Positions 15,985-22,809 of a stretch of 29,948 nucleotides of DNA are shown here, in pieces. The DNA comes from Streptococcus sp. (lineage in GTDB: Bacteria > Bacillota > Bacilli > Lactobacillales > Streptococcaceae), in NCBI GenBank assembly GCA_003521145.1, contig DOTL01000089.1:1-29948 (forward strand), read 5' to 3'. The notes below the pieces were generated by a model. The model saw only the letters and a list, made by a program, of their open reading frames with translations, did no database searches and was not told the DNA's origin. Position numbers and translations under genes: made by a program. Each line of letters starts with the position of its first letter. Positions within the stretch are counted from its first letter, which is position 1.

Positions 15985-16012
15985 TTGACTTTTAGACCAG
16001 AAGTGCTAAAAT
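15985..16012 (+). promoter_or_regulatory. Strong promoter of the trmL leader
   Basis: -35 TTGACT (15985-15990), 16-base spacer and an extended -10 TG-C-TAAAAT (16007-16012). Transcription should begin near 16019, giving a leader of about 120 bases before trmL. Confidence 0.7.
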
Positions 16013-16018
16013 ATATTC

Positions 16019-16138
16019 AAAGATTCGTTATTTTAAATCTAACCTGTCATGATTTAAGCTAATGAACGTCCACAACCATGTCGTCTGCTGAGTTTGACTC
16101 CGGGCGACATGGTATTTTTTATGTCTAGGAGAATTGAG
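16019..16138 (+). ncRNA. Structured leader RNA or small RNA upstream of trmL, ending in a terminator
   Basis: The leader folds into at least two elements: a 7-bp hairpin (TTAAATC 16033-16039 / GATTTAA 16051-16057) and a 9-bp stem (ACCATGTCG 16075-16083 / CGACATGGT 16105-16113) followed by A and six T. The second looks like an intrinsic terminator placed before the coding region. This fits either an attenuated leader (riboswitch-like) or a short independent RNA of about 100 bases. I do not recognise a known riboswitch class in it. Confidence 0.5.
16075..16120 (+). terminator. Terminator-like hairpin in the trmL leader
   Basis: 9-bp perfect stem with a 21-base loop, then ATTTTTT, located 19 bases before the trmL start codon and ending just upstream of its ribosome binding site. 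Confidence 0.7.
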
Positions 16139-16648
16139 ATGTCACGTAATCATATTGTCTTGTTTGAACCTCGTATTCCACAAAACACCGGAAATATAGC
16201 ACGTACCTGTGCAGCGACTAATAGCCCTCTTCATATCATCCGTCCTATGGGCTTTCCAATTGATGACAAGAAAATGAAACGTTCAGGTTTAGACTACTGG
16301 GATAAACTTGACATCACTTATTATGACAATTTGGCAGATTTTATGTCTAAAAATCAGGATGGTCGGTTGCATTTAGTCACGAAATTTGCGGATAAGACTT
16401 ATTCAGAAGAGGCCTATGCCGATGGTGAGGACCACTATTTTATGTTTGGTCGCGAGGATACAGGCCTACCTGAAGATTTTATGCGTGAGCATCCTAAAAA
16501 AGCTATTCGTATTCCGATGAATGATGAGCATGTACGTAGTCTAAATGTGTCCAACACTGTTTGTATGATTGTTTACGAGGCACTTCGTCAGCAACAATTT
16601 GAGGGGCTAGAGCTGAGTCACCATTATCAACACGATAAATTAAAATAG
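16139..16648 (+). CDS. trmL: tRNA (cytidine/uridine-34) 2'-O-methyltransferase
   Basis: SPOUT-family enzyme that methylates the wobble ribose (position 34) of leucine tRNAs. The 169-residue protein starts with HIVLFEPRIPQNTGNIARTC (motif 1), has YFMFGREDTGLPEDF (motif 2, about 100-114) and IPMNDEHVRSLNVSNTVCMIVYEALRQ (motif 3, about 122-148). It consists of the catalytic domain only, as TrmL does. The frame is open further upstream (ATG 16094), but AGGAG at 16127-16131 lies 7 bases before ATG 16139 and similarity begins there. It is preceded by the structured leader and followed by an intrinsic terminator. Confidence 0.93.
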   Translation: MSRNHIVLFEPRIPQNTGNIARTCAATNSPLHIIRPMGFPIDDKKMKRSGLDYWDKLDITYYDNLADFMSKNQDGRLHLVTKFADKTYSEEAYADGEDHYFMFGREDTGLPEDFMREHPKKAIRIPMNDEHVRSLNVSNTVCMIVYEALRQQQFEGLELSHHYQHDKLK

Positions 16649-16719
16649 ATACTTCATTTTGTTTTAAAAGAATAATTATAGTCATTGACTATCAAGAGAT
16701 TAGAAATCCATAATTTAAG

Positions 16720-16742
16720 AACCTTGTCACCAAGGTTTTTTT
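16720..16742 (+). terminator. Intrinsic terminator after trmL
   Basis: AACCTTG / CAAGGTT with a 4-base loop (TCAC), then a T-run. The -35 element of the next promoter overlaps its loop. Confidence 0.8.
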
Positions 16743-16752
16743 ATGTTATTCT
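16724..16752 (+). promoter_or_regulatory. Promoter of the FMN riboswitch-ribU transcript
   Basis: -35 TTGTCA (16724-16729), 17-base spacer and extended -10 TG-T-TATTCT (16747-16752). The predicted start near 16758-16759 coincides with the first base of the riboswitch P1 stem. Confidence 0.65.
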
Positions 16753-16757
16753 TAAAA

Positions 16758-16874
16758 GGTCTTCAGGGCAGGGTGAAACTCCCGACCGGCGGTGATTCTA
16801 TGGATAAGTCCGCGAGCGCAAGCTGATGAGGTGTGATTCCTCAACCGACAGTATAGTCTGGATGGAAGAAGACC
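16758..16874 (+). promoter_or_regulatory. FMN riboswitch (RFN element)
   Basis: The conserved core is present in order: AGGGCAGGGTGAAACTCCC, GACCGGCGGTGA, AAGTCCGCGAGC, then CCGACAGTATAGTCTGGATG. P1 is closed by GGTCTTC (16758-16764) and GAAGACC (16868-16874). It binds flavin mononucleotide and normally represses riboflavin synthesis or uptake genes. No clear terminator follows before ribU, so control may be at translation. Confidence 0.97.
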
Positions 16875-16957
16875 AGTCTTTTTGCGTAGGCTTTTTTGGC
16901 ATAGGCAAATCCATTGGGAACTTCTTTCAAATTGTTAAAATTTGGAGGAATTTTTTT

Positions 16958-17515
16958 ATGACAAACACACGTAAATTGGCTTACATTGCCATTTTATCCG
17001 CAGTTTCATTCTTGTTGCTTTATTTTTCATTTCCATTGATTCCAGCAGCAGACTTTTTGAAGGTTGATTTTTCAATCCTTCCTGTTCTTATTGCCTTGGT
17101 TATCTTTGATTTTAAGAGTGCCATTGGTGTTCTATTGCTTCGTTCATTGTTGAAGCTTTTGCTAAACAATGGTGGTCCAGGATTAATGATTGGACTTCCT
17201 ATGAATTTCGTTGCTCTAGGAGTCTTTGTTTGGGGCCTAAGCTATTTTTGGAAGAAAAATCAAACAAGCAAGAATTATATTCTTGGTTCTGTTGTAGGAA
17301 CTGTCTTGCTTACAGTTGTTATGGCTATTCTTAACTATATTTATGCAGTACCACTCTATGCTAAATTTGCCAACTTTGATATTGCGCAATTCATAGGTCT
17401 CCATAAATACCTTTTCGCTATGGTAGTACCTTTTAATTTACTTGAAGGATTGATTTTTGCGGTAGCCTTTGCTCTGATTTATGCTCCACTTAAGTCTATT
17501 CTAGTAAAATTATAA
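16958..17515 (+). CDS. ribU: Riboflavin ECF transporter substrate-binding subunit
   Basis: Membrane S-component that binds riboflavin and works with the shared EcfA/EcfA'/EcfT energising module (not in this window). The 185-residue protein has about six hydrophobic segments. The N-terminal TRKLAYIAILSAVSFLLLYF is typical of S-components, and DFLKVDFSILPVLIALVIF with the NNGGPG segment (about 71-76) is typical of RibU. The frame is open upstream through the riboswitch (from 16826), but GGAGG at 16944-16948 places the start at ATG 16958. The FMN riboswitch directly upstream supports the substrate. The stop is 2 bases before the PAP2 gene. Confidence 0.95.
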   Translation: MTNTRKLAYIAILSAVSFLLLYFSFPLIPAADFLKVDFSILPVLIALVIFDFKSAIGVLLLRSLLKLLLNNGGPGLMIGLPMNFVALGVFVWGLSYFWKKNQTSKNYILGSVVGTVLLTVVMAILNYIYAVPLYAKFANFDIAQFIGLHKYLFAMVVPFNLLEGLIFAVAFALIYAPLKSILVKL

Positions 17516-17517
17516 AT

Positions 17518-18168
17518 ATGAAACACAAACATACACATTATATTTATGCTTCTTTTGCCTTATTGTTATTTGTTGCTCTCGGTTACATGGTTAAGTTCTA
17601 TCCTGAAGCCTTAACAGGATTTGAAAGCAACATTCAAACTTGGGTTCGAGGAGACTTACCAGCAGAATTGACACGCTTTTTTAAAACGGTTACCATACTT
17701 GGGAATACGCCCGTACAGGCTATTATTGCAATTGTAGCAGTAATCTTGCTTTATCTACGTCAGTATAAAGCAGAAGCTATCTTTGTAAGTGCCAGTGGGC
17801 TTCTCGCCAGTATCTTGATTGTAAGTTTGAAGTATATTTATCAGCGTCAACGCCCATCAATTACGCATTTAGTGCACGCTAGTGGTTATTCTTTCCCTAG
17901 TGGTCACTCTTTGGGAACTTTTATGATTCTTGGAGCAATTGCTATTGTCCTTGCTCAGCGTTTGGCGAAAAAAGAATTTAAAATGGCAGTTTATGGTATT
18001 ACTGGGCTTCTGATTTTCCTTGTTGGACTTTCGCGTATTTATGTGGGTGTTCATTATCCAACAGATGTTTTAGCTGGCTTTACCTTAGCCTTTGGTTTGC
18101 TTAATGCTATCTATCCAACTTATGACCGCATTCGCTTTGAATGGCGATTCCAAAGTAAACAGAAATAA
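17518..18168 (+). CDS. PAP2-family membrane phosphatase
   Basis: Probable lipid phosphatase (phosphatidic acid, phosphatidylglycerophosphate or undecaprenyl pyrophosphate type). The 216-residue membrane protein has about five to six hydrophobic segments and the three catalytic signatures: KYIYQRQRP (about 104-112), YSFPSGHS (about 123-130) and SRIYVGVHYPTDVLAG (about 171-186), the last containing the nucleophile histidine. It starts 2 bases after the ribU stop, so it probably shares the FMN-controlled transcript. A link to riboflavin is not implied by the family. Confidence 0.92.
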   Translation: MKHKHTHYIYASFALLLFVALGYMVKFYPEALTGFESNIQTWVRGDLPAELTRFFKTVTILGNTPVQAIIAIVAVILLYLRQYKAEAIFVSASGLLASILIVSLKYIYQRQRPSITHLVHASGYSFPSGHSLGTFMILGAIAIVLAQRLAKKEFKMAVYGITGLLIFLVGLSRIYVGVHYPTDVLAGFTLAFGLLNAIYPTYDRIRFEWRFQSKQK

Positions 18169-18203
18169 AACAAACATGTAGTTTTTGAACTGCATGTTTG
18201 TTT
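18168..18203 (+). terminator. Terminator after the PAP2 gene
   Basis: A 16-bp stem (AAACAAACATGTAGTT / AACTGCATGTTTGTTT, one wobble pair) with a 4-base loop begins at the last base of the PAP2 stop codon. The T-rich 3' arm is not followed by a long T-run, so efficiency is uncertain. Confidence 0.7.
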
Positions 18204-18309
18204 GATGCAAAGGAAGGCCATTCTTATATAAATTGTATAAAAATAGCTTTTTTGACTATTATTCTGTTAAAATCATATTAATTGTATATTAATTATATTA
18301 CAGTTGTGA

Positions 18310-18315
18310 TATAAT
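18310..18315 (+). promoter_or_regulatory. Candidate -10 element of comR
   Basis: TATAAT lies 32 bases before the TTG start. No clear -35 is at the right distance. Other A+T-rich -10-like sequences (TGTTAAAAT at 18265) lie upstream, so the start of transcription is not settled. Confidence 0.4.
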
Positions 18316-18347
18316 ATTTTTAATTTTTTGAAATAAAGGAGAGTCTC

Positions 18348-19247
18348 TTGAACATAAAAGACAGCATTGGACTAAGAATCAAAACTGAGCGTGAACGTCA
18401 GCAGATGTCACGTGAAGTGCTATGTTTAGATGGTGCGGAATTGACTGTGCGTCAGCTAATTCGTATTGAAAAAGGGGAGTCGCTCCCGTCCTTGGATAGA
18501 TTATCTTATATTGCAAAACGTCTAGGAAAAAATATGACCGATTTATTGGATCATGACAATATTACTATCCCTGACGAATACTACGAGACGAAGAATCGTC
18601 TGATTAAGTTTCCAACATATAGAAATCCAGAAAGAATAAAGGTTAAACTTGCCTTAATTGAGGAGGTTTATGAGAAATTCTTTGAACTTCTCCCAGAGGA
18701 AGAATTGTTAACTATAGATATTTTGGAAAATATTTTGAGTTTTACTAGTTGGGAAAATAGTCCTAAAGTTGAGGAAATATATGAAGACTTGTTTGAACAA
18801 GTCAAAAGGAAGAAGAAATTCTCAACTAATGATTTATTAGTTATTGACTATTATTTCTTCCATCTTTATGGAAGAAAGCAGTATGATAAAAAACTTTTTG
18901 AAAGAATCGTAAAGAGAGTATTAAATCAGGAAATTTGGACAGATGATGTCTATAATATTATTTTATTTAATGATTTGATGGCTATCGCTGCTTTGAAGAT
19001 TTTTCACAATTCCTTCTCAGACTTCTTAACAGTTGTGGATAAAGCCTTAGCTGTTATAGAAAAATCACAATTCTATAGCTATAAACCTAATGTTTTTGTT
19101 CTCAAAGCTAAATATGAACTTCTGCATAAAGGAAACAAGAAAGAGGCTGCAGAAAATTACGATAAGGCCATAATGTTTGCTTCCGTTTTAGAAGACTCGG
19201 TGCTAGAAGAAAGTATAAAGGCAGGTAAAGCGGCAGATGGTTTATAG
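18348..19247 (+). CDS. comR: ComR, pheromone-sensing activator of competence (Rgg family)
   Basis: Cytoplasmic regulator that binds the ComS-derived peptide XIP, then activates comS and the competence sigma factor gene sigX. The 299-residue protein has an XRE-type helix-turn-helix at about 6-60 (IGLRIKTERERQQMSREVL, ELTVRQLIRIEKGESLPS) and a long helical TPR domain (about 70-299) that holds the peptide. The sequence is strikingly like salivarius-group ComR. The start is TTG with AAGGAG at 18337-18342. It is followed 8 bases later by an ECom box and then comS, the canonical ComRS layout. Confidence 0.96.
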   Translation: MNIKDSIGLRIKTERERQQMSREVLCLDGAELTVRQLIRIEKGESLPSLDRLSYIAKRLGKNMTDLLDHDNITIPDEYYETKNRLIKFPTYRNPERIKVKLALIEEVYEKFFELLPEEELLTIDILENILSFTSWENSPKVEEIYEDLFEQVKRKKKFSTNDLLVIDYYFFHLYGRKQYDKKLFERIVKRVLNQEIWTDDVYNIILFNDLMAIAALKIFHNSFSDFLTVVDKALAVIEKSQFYSYKPNVFVLKAKYELLHKGNKKEAAENYDKAIMFASVLEDSVLEESIKAGKAADGL

Positions 19248-19255
19248 AAATGGTG

Positions 19256-19271
19256 GTGACATAAATGTCAC
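19256..19271 (+). promoter_or_regulatory. ECom box (ComR-binding site) of comS
   Basis: The palindrome GTGACAT-AA-ATGTCAC carries the GACA/TGTC core of ComR operators and is followed by a T-tract (19275-19280), as described for ComR-controlled promoters. It begins 9 bases after the comR stop. The palindrome plus T-tract could also fold as a terminator for comR. Confidence 0.88.
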
Positions 19272-19294
19272 TACTTTTTTAATGGTTAAATGTT

Positions 19295-19300
19295 TACTAT
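19295..19300 (+). promoter_or_regulatory. -10 element of the comS promoter
   Basis: TACTAT lies 23 bases after the ECom box and 34 bases before comS. No -35 is present, which suits a promoter dependent on an activator. Confidence 0.7.
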
Positions 19301-19334
19301 AGAAACATAAATAACAGTCAAAAGGAGTTTTATT

Positions 19335-19409
19335 TTGAAAAAACTAAAATTATTTACACTATTCTCACTACTTATCACTATCTTGCCTTATTTTTCAGGT
19401 TGTCTTTAA
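19335..19409 (+). CDS. comS: ComS, precursor of the competence pheromone XIP
   Basis: A 24-residue peptide with a TTG start and AAAGGAG at 19321-19327, 7 bases upstream. It begins with two lysines, continues with a hydrophobic stretch and ends in LPYFSGCL. In the salivarius group the C-terminal octapeptide of ComS is exported, processed, re-imported by the oligopeptide transporter and bound by ComR. As I recall, S. thermophilus has LPYFAGCL and S. salivarius LPYFTGCL; here position 5 is serine. Its position between the ECom box and the exporter is canonical. It is too short for routine gene finding. Confidence 0.94.
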   Translation: MKKLKLFTLFSLLITILPYFSGCL

Positions 19410-19421
19410 TAAGGAGTCACC

Positions 19422-21518
19422 ATGTCAAAATATCCATACATTTCACAGGTTGATCAGCGTGATTGTGGTGTCGCTGCCTTGGCCATGATTCTTAAACACT
19501 ATGGTTCATCTTATAGTTTAGCTTATTTGCGGGAGTTGGCTCAGACTTCTCGTGAAGGCACTTCTGCGCTTGGTTTAGTAGAAGCGGCCAAGCAGTCGGG
19601 TCTTGAAACTCAGGCTATTCGTGCGGATTTAGACTTGTTTAAACAAGAAAACCTATCCTATCCTTTTATTGCACATGTGGTTAAAGAAGGTGGACTGCAA
19701 CATTATTATACGGTGTTTGCTCAGACTAAGGGGCAACTTGTTATTGGTGATCCAGATCCTAGCAAGAAGATCGTTAAAATGACCTTAGAGGAGTTTGCCA
19801 AAGAGTGGACGGGTGTTGCTCTCTTTTTTGTTCCAGGAGAAACCTACACTAAATACAAGGAAGATGTGCCGGGGCTTCTTTCATTTTTACCAATTTTGTT
19901 TCGTCGTAAGGGATTGATTGCAGTCATTGTCTTACTGAGTTTTCTAGTGACCCTAGTTAATATCATTGGTTCTTATTATCTGCAATCTATTATTGACCGC
20001 TTGATTCCTCAAGAGGCCTACACTCATTTGACCATGATTTCGCTAGGCCTATGTATCTCTTATTTAGCTCAACAAGTTTTTACTTTTTTCAAAGATTATC
20101 TTCTACATCGATTGGGGAATTACCTGTCCATTGCTGTCATTCTTCCTTATATCAAGCATGTCCTTTCCTTGCCTATTAGTTTCTTTAGTTCACGTCGCAC
20201 TGGTGAAATCACGTCACGATTTGGAGATGCCAACACTATTATCGATGCTCTAGCTTCAACGATTTTATCGATTTTCCTAGATGTGACCATTGTGATGACA
20301 CTAGCTGTGGCTCTTATTTTACAAAATCAGTCACTTTTTGTGATGACTCTCACGGTAGTTCCTCTTTATGTGTTAATCATTTTGGTATTCTATAAGCTTT
20401 TTGAAAAGGAAAATTATCAATTGATGGAGGCAAATAGTCAGGTCAATACCGCTGTTATTGATGATTTGCGAGGCATTGAAACTTTAAAATCCTTGAGAGT
20501 TGAAGAAAGACGTTATCAGGAAATTGAAGTGAAATTCCATGACTATTTGAAGAAGTCTTTGTCTAAGGCCAAGTGGCAATTAACGCAGGATGGTTTAAAG
20601 ACGGGGGTTCAGTTAGTTTCTAATGTCCTTATCCTCTGGTATGGGGCACAATTGGTCATGGAAGGACAGCTATCTGCCGGTCAGTTGATTACCTATAATA
20701 TGTTGCTGAATTATTTTACAACTCCTTTAATTAATATTATCAATCTCCAATCCAAAATTCAGCAAGCCAAAGTAGCCAATAATCGTCTGCAAGAAGTTTA
20801 TGTTGTGGACAAGGAAGAAAAAGGAAAACTTAAAGAATTATCCTTTAAACAACTTGCTCTTAGAGGCGTTAGTCACCGCTTTAGTTATCAGCAAGAGATG
20901 CTTAGTAAGATTGATTTAACGATTCATAAGGGTGAGAAAATCGCCCTCATGGGTAAAAGTGGATCTGGGAAAACGACCTTAGCGAAAATGTTGTCAGGTT
21001 ATTACGTAAAATCTAGTGGTCATGTAATCCTAGATAAAGATGCTATTAGCCATGCGGAGTTGCGCCAAATGGTGACTTACGTTCCCCAGCAGACCTATGT
21101 GTTTACGGGGACGATTTTAGAAAATCTGCTATTAGGATTTGAAGGAGAAGTTGACGAGAAAAAACTCCTTAAAGTCTGCCAACAAGCTGATATCTTAGAG
21201 AATATTCAAAAAATGCCACTAGGTTTTCAGACCCAAGTATCTGAAGACGGTGGTCTATCTGGTGGTCAAAAACAGCGCTTGGCGATAGCGAGGGCCCTCT
21301 TGTCCAAGCAACCAATCTTGATTTTTGACGAAGCTACCAGTGGTCTCGATAGTGATACTGAAAGCAGGGTCATGGCTAATCTTGCTAAGATTAAACGAAC
21401 AATGATTTTTATTGCTCACCGCAATAGTGTCCGTCAACATGTCAGTCGTGTGGTGACTATGGTGAGTGGCCAGATTGAGTCAGACAGTCCTAATTTCAAT
21501 CCATTCCAGTTTATTTAA
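19422..21518 (+). CDS. C39-peptidase ABC exporter (ComA/BlpA/NlmT-like)
   Basis: This transporter couples cleavage of double-glycine leaders to peptide export. The 698-residue protein has an N-terminal C39 peptidase domain (about 1-135) with predicted triad Cys15 (QVDQRDCGVAAL), His94 (QHYYTVF) and Asp110 (VIGDPDP). Six membrane segments follow (about 155-430), then an ATPase domain with Walker A GKSGSGKTT (about 510), signature LSGGQKQRLAIARALL (about 612) and Walker B ILIFDEATSGLD (about 632). The ribosome binding site AAGGAG begins 2 bases after the comS stop and no terminator intervenes, so co-transcription with comS is likely. No accessory ComB-like protein or double-glycine peptide lies beside it. 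Its substrate is unknown; ComS lacks a double-glycine leader. Confidence 0.9.
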   Translation: MSKYPYISQVDQRDCGVAALAMILKHYGSSYSLAYLRELAQTSREGTSALGLVEAAKQSGLETQAIRADLDLFKQENLSYPFIAHVVKEGGLQHYYTVFAQTKGQLVIGDPDPSKKIVKMTLEEFAKEWTGVALFFVPGETYTKYKEDVPGLLSFLPILFRRKGLIAVIVLLSFLVTLVNIIGSYYLQSIIDRLIPQEAYTHLTMISLGLCISYLAQQVFTFFKDYLLHRLGNYLSIAVILPYIKHVLSLPISFFSSRRTGEITSRFGDANTIIDALASTILSIFLDVTIVMTLAVALILQNQSLFVMTLTVVPLYVLIILVFYKLFEKENYQLMEANSQVNTAVIDDLRGIETLKSLRVEERRYQEIEVKFHDYLKKSLSKAKWQLTQDGLKTGVQLVSNVLILWYGAQLVMEGQLSAGQLITYNMLLNYFTTPLINIINLQSKIQQAKVANNRLQEVYVVDKEEKGKLKELSFKQLALRGVSHRFSYQQEMLSKIDLTIHKGEKIALMGKSGSGKTTLAKMLSGYYVKSSGHVILDKDAISHAELRQMVTYVPQQTYVFTGTILENLLLGFEGEVDEKKLLKVCQQADILENIQKMPLGFQTQVSEDGGLSGGQKQRLAIARALLSKQPILIFDEATSGLDSDTESRVMANLAKIKRTMIFIAHRNSVRQHVSRVVTMVSGQIESDSPNFNPFQFI

Positions 21519-21571
21519 AAAATCTTCCTATTATATATGTATAAAACTTAAGAAGTCTAAATATTCACACC

Positions 21572-21600
21572 TTGTACCTATCTATTTAATATAGTATACT
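21572..21600 (+). promoter_or_regulatory. Promoter of the urease operon
   Basis: -35 TTGTAC (21572-21577), 17-base spacer and -10 TATACT (21595-21600), 28 bases before the ureI ATG. Urease operons of this group are reported to respond to pH and to CodY; a weak CodY-like sequence overlaps the -35 region but is too poor to call. Confidence 0.7.
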
Positions 21601-21628
21601 GGTAGCATACTATTAATAGGAGGTTCTT

Positions 21629-22144
21629 ATGTTAGGTGTCATCCTACTCTATGTTGGTATGGTTTTGATGAGTAATGGACTCCATCGTTTAGAGGGTATT
21701 CCTGATAAATCAAATGTTGTCATGAATATCTTTACGGGTGGTCTGGGTTTGATTCTCAACATTATTGTCATTGCTTATGGAGCTTGTACAGGGCAAGGCG
21801 CTGAATGGTTTTATGGTAGCGCTACTGGTCTTTTATTTGCCTTCACCTACCTTTACTCAGCTATCAATACGATTTTCGATTTTGATCAACGTTTGTATGG
21901 GTGGTTCAGCTTATTTGTGGCAATTAATACGTTACCAGCAGGGATTCTTTGCTTAACATTTGGATACGGTGGTAATGCTTGGTATGGTATTATTTGGTTC
22001 TTGTGGGGTATCCTATGGCTAACTGCCTTTATTGAAATTAACCTTAAGAAGAACCTAGGAAAATTTGTCCCTTACCTATCTATTTTTGAAGGAATTGTAA
22101 CAGCTTGGATTCCAGGGCTTTTGATGCTTTGGGGCAAGTGGTAA
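21629..22144 (+). CDS. ureI: Urea channel UreI (AmiS/UreI family)
   Basis: Lets urea enter the cell, in relatives opened by low pH. The 171-residue membrane protein has about six hydrophobic segments with the family pattern: MLGVILLYVGMVLMSNG at the start, then GAEWFYGSATGLLFAFTYLY (about 56-75) and WYGIIWFLWGILWLTAFIE (about 117-135). It is shorter than the Helicobacter channel, lacking much of the periplasmic loop. AGGAGG is 6 bases before the ATG. First gene of the urease operon, 24 bases before ureA. Confidence 0.93.
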   Translation: MLGVILLYVGMVLMSNGLHRLEGIPDKSNVVMNIFTGGLGLILNIIVIAYGACTGQGAEWFYGSATGLLFAFTYLYSAINTIFDFDQRLYGWFSLFVAINTLPAGILCLTFGYGGNAWYGIIWFLWGILWLTAFIEINLKKNLGKFVPYLSIFEGIVTAWIPGLLMLWGKW

Positions 22145-22168
22145 GCATTGATTTAAGGAGGAAAAACG

Positions 22169-22471
22169 ATGCAATTGACAATGCGTGAGCAGGAAAAAAT
22201 GATGATTAGCCTTGCTGCTATGATTGCTCAACGACGTAAAGATAAAGGAATCAAATTGAATCATCCAGAAGCGGTTGCTTTGATTACAGACTATGTGCTT
22301 GAAGGTGCAAGAGAAGGTAAAACGGTTGCCCAATTGATGGATGAAGCTCGCAATCTCTTAACACGTGAAGATGTTATGGAAGGTATTGCAGAAATGATTC
22401 CAATGATTCAAGTTGAAGCTACTTTTACGGACAGTACAAAACTGGTTACTGTTCATGATCCTATTCAGTAA
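22169..22471 (+). CDS. ureA: Urease subunit gamma
   Basis: Small structural subunit of the nickel enzyme that hydrolyses urea to ammonia and carbon dioxide. The 100-residue product matches UreA throughout, including QLTMREQEKMMISLAAMIAQRR, LNHPEAVALITDYVLEGAREG and the C-terminal VTVHDPI. The subunit is separate and not fused to beta, as in most bacteria other than Helicobacter. AAGGAGG precedes the start; 11 bases separate it from ureB. Confidence 0.98.
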   Translation: MQLTMREQEKMMISLAAMIAQRRKDKGIKLNHPEAVALITDYVLEGAREGKTVAQLMDEARNLLTREDVMEGIAEMIPMIQVEATFTDSTKLVTVHDPIQ

Positions 22472-22482
22472 GGAGAAATGTA

Positions 22483-22794
22483 ATGATTCCAGGTGAATAC
22501 CATGTGGCGAGTGAGCCAATTGATTATAACGGTGGTTACGAAGCCATTAGTCTTGAAGTGAAAAATGTGGGTGACCGTGCTGCCCAAGTGGGTTCTCACT
22601 ACCATTTTTATGAAGCAAACGAAGCTGGTCTTCAATTTGATCGTGAAAAGGCGCGAGGCAAACGTCTAGATATTCCAGCAGGTACAGCCATTCGTTTTGA
22701 GCCAGGTGAAACGAAAACAGTACAACTTATTGACTTTGGAGGGAAACGTCGTATTTTTGGTTTCAATAACAAGGTCAATGGTTTCTTAGACTAG
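22483..22794 (+). CDS. ureB: Urease subunit beta
   Basis: Structural subunit of urease, 103 residues. Recognisable features are MIPGEYHV at the start, VKNVGDRAAQVGSHYHFYEAN (about 27-47), LDIPAGTAIRFEPGE and the end region KRRIFGFNNKVNG. Length is typical. An AAGGAG ribosome binding site precedes it and ureC follows after 15 bases. Confidence 0.98.
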   Translation: MIPGEYHVASEPIDYNGGYEAISLEVKNVGDRAAQVGSHYHFYEANEAGLQFDREKARGKRLDIPAGTAIRFEPGETKTVQLIDFGGKRRIFGFNNKVNGFLD

Positions 22795-22809
22795 AAAGAG
22801 GACAAATCG

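Noticed and set aside
16094..16138. Upstream ATG giving a longer TrmL
   Set aside because: It lies within the terminator hairpin of the leader, lacks a ribosome binding site, and similarity to TrmL starts at 16139.
16826..16957. Upstream start giving a longer RibU
   Set aside because: The extra 44 codons fall in the FMN riboswitch and its linker.
21560..21600. CodY box upstream of ureI
   Set aside because: The best match (near AATATTCACACCTTG) agrees at only about 9 of 15 positions with the consensus, too weak to call although CodY control of urease is known in the group.
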